The notes below the pieces were generated by a model that did no database searches, was not told where the DNA came from, and worked only from the letters and a program-made list of their open reading frames with translations. A stretch of DNA of 64,000 nucleotides from Ampullimonas aquatilis (GTDB taxonomy: Bacteria > Pseudomonadota > Gammaproteobacteria > Burkholderiales > Burkholderiaceae_D): assembly GCF_049675895.1 (NCBI RefSeq), contig NZ_CP183834.1, positions 2,108,001 through 2,172,000 of the forward strand. The letters run 5' to 3'. The stretch's first letter is position 1. The number at the start of each line of letters is the position of its first letter. The position numbers and the translations under genes were made by a program. Shown here piece by piece: positions 59,452 through 64,000 of the stretch.

Positions 59452-60969
59452 ATGTTCTATCCACTACTGCACAACACAATTCGCCCATATTTTGCTGGTA
59501 CCTCCCGACCATCACATGTAAGCTGGCACTTGGCAGCACTCTGCCTGATAGCGCTACCGCTAACAGGTTGTGGGCTGATTAGACTGGGGCCTGACTATCA
59601 AGCGCCAGCAACCAAAACTCTGGCCAGTCAATGGCATGCAGACAGCAGTCGCCTTGCACATCAGGCCGATTCTGCGCAACTCAATGACTGGTGGCAGCAA
59701 TTCAACGACCCAGCATTGTTGCAACTACTCAAGGCCAGCCAGGAGCAAAGCCCGACGCTGGCCGACGCAACCGCCAAAATTGTGCAGGCGCGCGGTGAAG
59801 CCACGGTCGCAGGGATGGCCAATTTGCCCTCACTGGATGTCAACCTGTCCTCCACCCGCTCGGCAGTCAGCTTTTTAGGACCGATGTTCTTGAGCACCAA
59901 TAATCGTGCTGCTTTGCAATCCAGTTGGGAAATTGATCTATTTGGCAGTCTGGCACGTCAGCGTGAAGCTGCGGATGCCTCGTTGACTGCCACGACCGCC
60001 CACTGGCATGACGCACGCGTGTCCTTGGCAGCAGAAACCGCCCAGACCTATGTGCAATATCGGCATTGCGAGCGATTGGTACAACTGATTGCCGAAGAAG
60101 CGCGTTCCCGTGCCGAAACTGCACGACTCACCGCACTGGCTGGTGAGGCAGGTTTTCAGTCACCGGCCAATGTCGCGCTGGCACAAGCCGGAGCCAACGA
60201 AGCTGCCAGCAACCTGCTCCATCAGGAGTTGCAGTGCACAGTGCAAGTCAAAGCCATTGCCGCATTGACCGCCATTGACGAAAACGACTTGCGCACCCTG
60301 CTCGGCCCAGCCAAAGCCAATTTGCCAGCGCCGCGCCAGCTGACTGTCAGCAAAGTCCCCGCCGATACCCTGGCTCAGCGCCCCGACTTGCTGGCTGCCG
60401 AGCGTGAGCTGGCCAGCGCCAGTGCCAATATTGGCTACAACGAAGCACAGCGCCTGCCCATCCTGACGCTGTCAGGCTATATCGCACCAATCCGCTTGAC
60501 TACCGGTGGCCAGACTTTTGGCGCCCGTACCTGGTCGATTGGCCCCAACCTGACCCTGCCAATTTTTGATGGTGGGCAACGTGAAGCCAATGTTGAAGTG
60601 GCCAAAGCCCAATATCTGACTGCTGAAAAAACCTATCGGCAAAAAGTTCGCGATGCCGTGCGTGAAGTGGAAGAAGCATTGGTGCGTCTGCAATCATTAG
60701 CTGCACGCGAGCAATTGAGCAAAGACACTGCACGTGATTATGGCCGCTCTTTGCAAGCCACCCAGGCCAGCCAGCAAGCCGGTATGGCCAGTCTGCTGGA
60801 TCTGGAGGAAGCACGTCGTTTGAGCCTTAACGCCCAAATGAGCGCATTGACTGTCCAACAAGATCAGGTCTTGAGCTGGATTGCCCTGTATCGCGCCATG
60901 GGTGGCGGTTGGCAGGCCAATGCGGCCAATGAATTACCCAATGGTGATCAAGCCGCATTGGCCGATTAA
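59452..60969 (+). CDS. RND efflux outer-membrane factor (NodT/OprM-type lipoprotein)
   Basis: 505 residues. A hydrophobic segment with lipobox LTGC near residues 36-39 (LAALCLIALPLTGC), then CGLIRLGPDYQAP-type start and two OEP repeats: LLQLLKASQEQSPTLADATA and RPDLLAAERELASASANIGY with PNLTLPIFDGGQREA. TolC-like trimeric channel of a three-part efflux system. The N-terminal 20 residues before the helix are long for a signal, so a later start is possible. First gene of an efflux operon; 52 bp before the adaptor gene. Confidence 0.9.
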   Translation: MFYPLLHNTIRPYFAGTSRPSHVSWHLAALCLIALPLTGCGLIRLGPDYQAPATKTLASQWHADSSRLAHQADSAQLNDWWQQFNDPALLQLLKASQEQSPTLADATAKIVQARGEATVAGMANLPSLDVNLSSTRSAVSFLGPMFLSTNNRAALQSSWEIDLFGSLARQREAADASLTATTAHWHDARVSLAAETAQTYVQYRHCERLVQLIAEEARSRAETARLTALAGEAGFQSPANVALAQAGANEAASNLLHQELQCTVQVKAIAALTAIDENDLRTLLGPAKANLPAPRQLTVSKVPADTLAQRPDLLAAERELASASANIGYNEAQRLPILTLSGYIAPIRLTTGGQTFGARTWSIGPNLTLPIFDGGQREANVEVAKAQYLTAEKTYRQKVRDAVREVEEALVRLQSLAAREQLSKDTARDYGRSLQATQASQQAGMASLLDLEEARRLSLNAQMSALTVQQDQVLSWIALYRAMGGGWQANAANELPNGDQAALAD

Positions 60970-61021
60970 ACTTACCCGGCATCATCCCACGCTCACCCTA
61001 GATTGATCTGACTGATATTTC

Positions 61022-62179
61022 ATGCCTCCTCACTTCACTTCGCGTCTCACTATGCGCCATACAACACTGTCGCTGGCCATCTTGCTGGCCAGCTTGACGA
61101 TGAGCGCCCATGCTGATGACAAGGCAAACCCAGCTGCTGCGCCAGCCAAGCCCGCCATGGTGGTTTCCACCGTCACGCCACAACGTAGCTCACTACCCAT
61201 TCGCCTGACCGCCAATGGCAATATCAACGCCTGGCAGGAAGCCATCATTGGTGCCGAAGTCGATGGCTTACGGCTCACTGAACTCAACGTCAATATTGGT
61301 GACCATGTAAAACGTGGTCAGGTTTTGGCGCGCTTTGATGCGGCCTCGGTGCAGGCCGACGTGGCTCAGCAAAAAGCAGCGGTGGCCGAAGCCGATGCAG
61401 CGCTTGCAGAAGCTCGTACCAATGCCGAGCGGACGCGCATCCTGCAAGCCAGTGGTGCCTTGAGTGCACAACAGATCAGTCAATATTTGACCGCTGAGAC
61501 CAGCGCCAAGGCACGGTTGGCGGCCACCCAGGCGCAACTCAAAATCCAGGAGTTACGCTTGCGTCATAGCCAAATCAATGCGCCCGATGACGGTGTGATC
61601 AGCGCACGAAGTGCCGCGCTGGGCAGCGTGCCTGGGGTTGGCCAGGAGCTGTTTCGCATGATTCGCCAAAATCGGCTCGAATGGCATGGCGAAGTCACGG
61701 CCAGTGAGCTCACACGGATTCGTCCTGGTCAGCTGGTCAGACTGTCACTCGATAGCAGCGACACCAGCAATGCCAATAAGATCGTTGGCAAGGTGCGCAT
61801 GGTCGCGCCGACTGTTGATGCACAAAGCCGGATTGGTTTGGTGTACGTGGACTTGCCACCCACCGCCAGTGTGCAAGGTTATAAAGCAGGCAGTTTTGCC
61901 CGCGGTGAATTTGAGCTTGGCCTGAGCAATGCGCAGACGGTGCCCGAGCAAGCCCTGGTGATGCGCAATGGTTTTCATTATGTGTATCAGGTTAAGCCGG
62001 ATAATCATGTGAGCAGCCTCAAGGTACAGATTGGCCGACGAAGCAATCAGCAGGTTGAAATCATTGCCGGTCTGCCCGAGGGTACGATCGTGGCACTCAA
62101 CGGTGCAGGCTTTCTCAATGATGGTGACCTGGTCAAGATCAATAATGCCGCAACGGTCAGCGAACCAGTCAAGCGTTGA
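61022..62179 (+). CDS. RND efflux periplasmic adaptor
   Basis: 385 residues (or 375 from ATG 61052). Signal peptide ending near MSAHA, then lipoyl half-motif GLRLTELNVNIGDHVKRGQVLARFD near 80-104, a coiled-coil hairpin rich in Ala/Gln/Glu, second lipoyl half (RHSQINAPDDGVISAR) and beta-barrel domain (TASVQGYKAGSFARGEFEL). It connects the inner-membrane pump to the outer-membrane channel. Second gene of the operon; 161 bp before the pump gene. Confidence 0.92.
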   Translation: MPPHFTSRLTMRHTTLSLAILLASLTMSAHADDKANPAAAPAKPAMVVSTVTPQRSSLPIRLTANGNINAWQEAIIGAEVDGLRLTELNVNIGDHVKRGQVLARFDAASVQADVAQQKAAVAEADAALAEARTNAERTRILQASGALSAQQISQYLTAETSAKARLAATQAQLKIQELRLRHSQINAPDDGVISARSAALGSVPGVGQELFRMIRQNRLEWHGEVTASELTRIRPGQLVRLSLDSSDTSNANKIVGKVRMVAPTVDAQSRIGLVYVDLPPTASVQGYKAGSFARGEFELGLSNAQTVPEQALVMRNGFHYVYQVKPDNHVSSLKVQIGRRSNQQVEIIAGLPEGTIVALNGAGFLNDGDLVKINNAATVSEPVKR

Positions 62180-62196
62180 TGCACCAATCATCAAGT

Positions 62197-62213
62197 CTTG
62201 ACTTGCCCTTAAG
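62197..62213 (+). promoter_or_regulatory. Weak PmrA/QseB-like box between adaptor and pump genes
   Basis: CTTGAC (62197-62202), 5 bp, CTTAAG (62208-62213), the same 11-bp geometry as the array at 17586 but with one poor half-site. It could arise by chance. Confidence 0.2.
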
Positions 62214-62340
62214 TACCTAACAAGGCATCGTCACAAAGCGTTCTCTATTACGTTGTCATATTAATCACCCCTGCTACCTTGCCAAGCCACGTGCGGCAGC
62301 AAGACAAAACATCAGGCAAACCAGGAAAACTAGGCAAGGC

Positions 62341-64000
62341 ATGAATTTCTCCTCGCTCTCCATCAAACATCCCGTTCCAGCGATTCTGCTGTTTTTGCTG
62401 CTGACACTGGCCGGTCTGCTCGGCTTTAAAAGCATGGGTATTCAGGACTTTCCCGATGTGGAAATGCCGGTAGTCACAGTCAGCGCGCAATTGCCCGGTG
62501 CCGCACCAGCCACACTCGAAACCGAAGTGGCGCGCAAGCTTGAAAATAGTATTGCCACCCTGTCACGCATTAAAAAAATCACCACCACCATACTCGATGG
62601 TGAAGTCACCATTGCGATTGAATTTGAACTCGAAAAAAATCTGACTGAAGCCGAAAGTGATGTGCGCAGTGCTGTCAGCCAGATTCGCGCCGATTTGCCG
62701 GCAGACCTGCGTGAACCCATCGTCAGCCGGATCACCACGTCGGGCTTGCCCGTCATCACCGGTACGGTGGCGTCAGACCAACTTGATGAAGAAGCCCTGA
62801 GCTGGCTGGTGGATGATGCGATTGCCCGCCGTCTGCTGGCCATCAAAGGTGTCGGCAAAGTCAAACGCGTAGGCGGCCTGACACGCGAAGTCTGGATCGA
62901 ACTTGACCCGATCCGTATGGCAGCACTCAAAGTCAGCGCACTGGATATATCGCGCCAGTTACGGCAAGCTCAACTCGAAGCACCCGCGGGTCGAGGTGAT
63001 GTGGGTGGCGTGGTACAAACCGTACGGACCGTGGCCACCACGGCTTCCGCCGAAGAACTGGCCAATCTGGACATGGCATTGCCCGATGGCAGACAGATTC
63101 GCTTAAGCCAGATTGCCAATGTGCATGACACCACCGGCGAGCGACGTTCGTTGGCACTCTACGATGGCAAGCCGGTTGTGGCCTTTGAAGTAACCCGTTC
63201 ACGCGGCGCCAGTGAAGTGCTTGTTGCCAGTGGTGTGCGTCAGGCTTTTGTTGAATTACGCAATCAATACCCTGATGTAAAAATTGACGAAGCCATTGAA
63301 AACGACAGCGCCATCAAAGAAGGTTTTGATGGCTCAATGACCTTGCTGTATGAAGGTGCCTTGCTCGCCGTGATTGTGGTCTGGTGCTTTTTGCGCGATA
63401 ACCGCGCCACCTTTGTGTCGGCCATGGCGCTGCCACTCAGTGTGATTCCCTGCTTTTTAGGCATGGCCATGCTCGGTTTTACACTCAATGGCATTACCTT
63501 GCTGGCTTTGTCATTAGTGGTCGGAATTCTGGTCGATGATGCGATTGTCGAAATTGAAAATATTTCACGTCATCTGCGCATGGGCAAGAGTGCCTATCAG
63601 GCCGCCATGGAAGCCGCTGATGAAATTGGCATGGCAGTGATTGCCACCACTTTTACTCTGGTGGCAGTGTTCATGCCCACTGCTTTCATGTCGGGCGTGA
63701 CCGGACGATTTTTCAAACAGTTTGGCTGGACGGCGGTATTGGCGATTCTGGCATCGCTACTGGTCGCCCGCTTGATTACACCCATGATGGCCGCCTACAT
63801 GATGAAAGACAGTCAGCATCATGAAGAACAGGATGGTCGTGTGATGCGCTGGTACTTGCACAGCGTGCGCTGGTGTTTGTCACATCGGCTGATCACCTGT
63901 CTGGCTGCCGGCCTGTTCTTTGTCGGGTCGATGGCCTTGATCCCATTGCTGCCGAAGGGCTTTGTGCCAGCATCAGATCGCATGCAGACCTATATCAATA
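62341..64000 (+). CDS. RND efflux pump, inner-membrane subunit (cut by window end)
   Basis: 553 codons are visible with no stop; full RND pumps have about 1,020-1,050 residues. Starts MNFSSLSIKHPVPAILLF with the first helix near 12-30 and SMGIQDFPDVEMPVVTV, as in HAE-1 pumps. Porter-domain text follows (DVRSAVSQIRADLPADL), then helices 2-4 with ILVDDAIVEIEN, the paired Asp of the proton relay in helix 4 of AcrB-type pumps. ATG 62341 follows AGGCAAGGC. Substrates unknown; the double Asp points to drug or organic compounds rather than metal (HME) pumps. Confidence 0.93.
   Translation, partial: MNFSSLSIKHPVPAILLFLLLTLAGLLGFKSMGIQDFPDVEMPVVTVSAQLPGAAPATLETEVARKLENSIATLSRIKKITTTILDGEVTIAIEFELEKNLTEAESDVRSAVSQIRADLPADLREPIVSRITTSGLPVITGTVASDQLDEEALSWLVDDAIARRLLAIKGVGKVKRVGGLTREVWIELDPIRMAALKVSALDISRQLRQAQLEAPAGRGDVGGVVQTVRTVATTASAEELANLDMALPDGRQIRLSQIANVHDTTGERRSLALYDGKPVVAFEVTRSRGASEVLVASGVRQAFVELRNQYPDVKIDEAIENDSAIKEGFDGSMTLLYEGALLAVIVVWCFLRDNRATFVSAMALPLSVIPCFLGMAMLGFTLNGITLLALSLVVGILVDDAIVEIENISRHLRMGKSAYQAAMEAADEIGMAVIATTFTLVAVFMPTAFMSGVTGRFFKQFGWTAVLAILASLLVARLITPMMAAYMMKDSQHHEEQDGRVMRWYLHSVRWCLSHRLITCLAAGLFFVGSMALIPLLPKGFVPASDRMQTYIN

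Noticed and set aside
1..64000. CRISPR arrays, rRNA or tRNA genes, insertion sequences, prophage
   Set aside because: No regular repeat-spacer pattern, no tRNA-like cloverleaf with conserved TTCGA context, no transposase, integrase or phage genes were seen. The dispersed repeats are single units far apart, not a CRISPR array.

Overview
The window is a chromosomal piece of a Gram-negative betaproteobacterium, most likely of the order Burkholderiales. The main evidence is a long minus-strand block from 58.2 kb down to 40.7 kb with the order ndk, rlmN, pilW, rodZ, ispG, hisS, yfgM-like, bamB, der, hfq, hflX, hflK, hflC, a DUF2065 gene, hisZ, purA and a phosphoribosyltransferase, which is typical of that order. 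hisZ and the many lipoprotein and outer-membrane genes agree. Base composition looks moderate, with some AT-rich islands (notably 33.6-35.4 kb). Genus cannot be settled from the sequence alone. I see no rRNA, tRNA, CRISPR array, complete insertion sequence or prophage.

Layout. 0-3 kb: 3' end of a copper-type P-ATPase, then nnr (NAD(P)HX repair). 3-10 kb: an AraC-HTH/O6-alkylguanine methyltransferase, small stress-type proteins, a divergent DJ-1-like/LysR pair, a secreted beta-propeller, and a two-gene operon pairing a DksA/TraR-type zinc finger with an eRF1-like protein. 10-23 kb: a YejABEF-type peptide importer whose binding-protein gene (yejA, next to fabI) is separated from yejBEF by about 7 kb. 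The separating segment holds a lipoprotein hydrolase, a BamE-like lipoprotein, a QseBC/PmrAB-like two-component system, a beta-barrel protein, a fatty-acid desaturase, a membrane protein, a spherulin-4-like protein and a composite repeat. 24-30 kb: a GNAT, two coupled lipoproteins, and a nemR/nemA-like module with an alcohol dehydrogenase. 30-40 kb is accessory: DUF188, mazEF, two broken genes, a GNAT, a cupin, a DUF4153 protein, a SemiSWEET/GntR/PfkB-kinase module, and a tandem pair of unrecognised membrane-anchored paralogues. 40-58 kb: the conserved housekeeping block. 58-64 kb: a Bax1-I protein and the start of an RND efflux operon (outer-membrane factor, adaptor, truncated pump).

Two non-coding signals stand out. 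First, a family of intergenic repeats of about 65-80 bp occurs eight times (near 1.4, 9.9, 25.0, 31.8, 39.9, 44.2, 53.2 and 59.4 kb), with AAGGAGTATAT-like ends, a conserved AGTGCGTATTTATTGG-like core and a right end able to form a small hairpin. Two copies lie inside the housekeeping block and one supplies the ribosome-binding site of nnr. I know no name for it. Second, the divergent promoter of the two-component system carries four CTTAAG-like half-sites exactly 11 bp apart, and a matching two-half-site box lies upstream of yejB. This suggests one regulon joining the kinase/regulator pair, the beta-barrel protein and the peptide importer.

Starts were adjusted where ribosome-binding sites, signal peptides or overlaps decided them. 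All family calls rest on recognised motifs and gene order; no database search was run.
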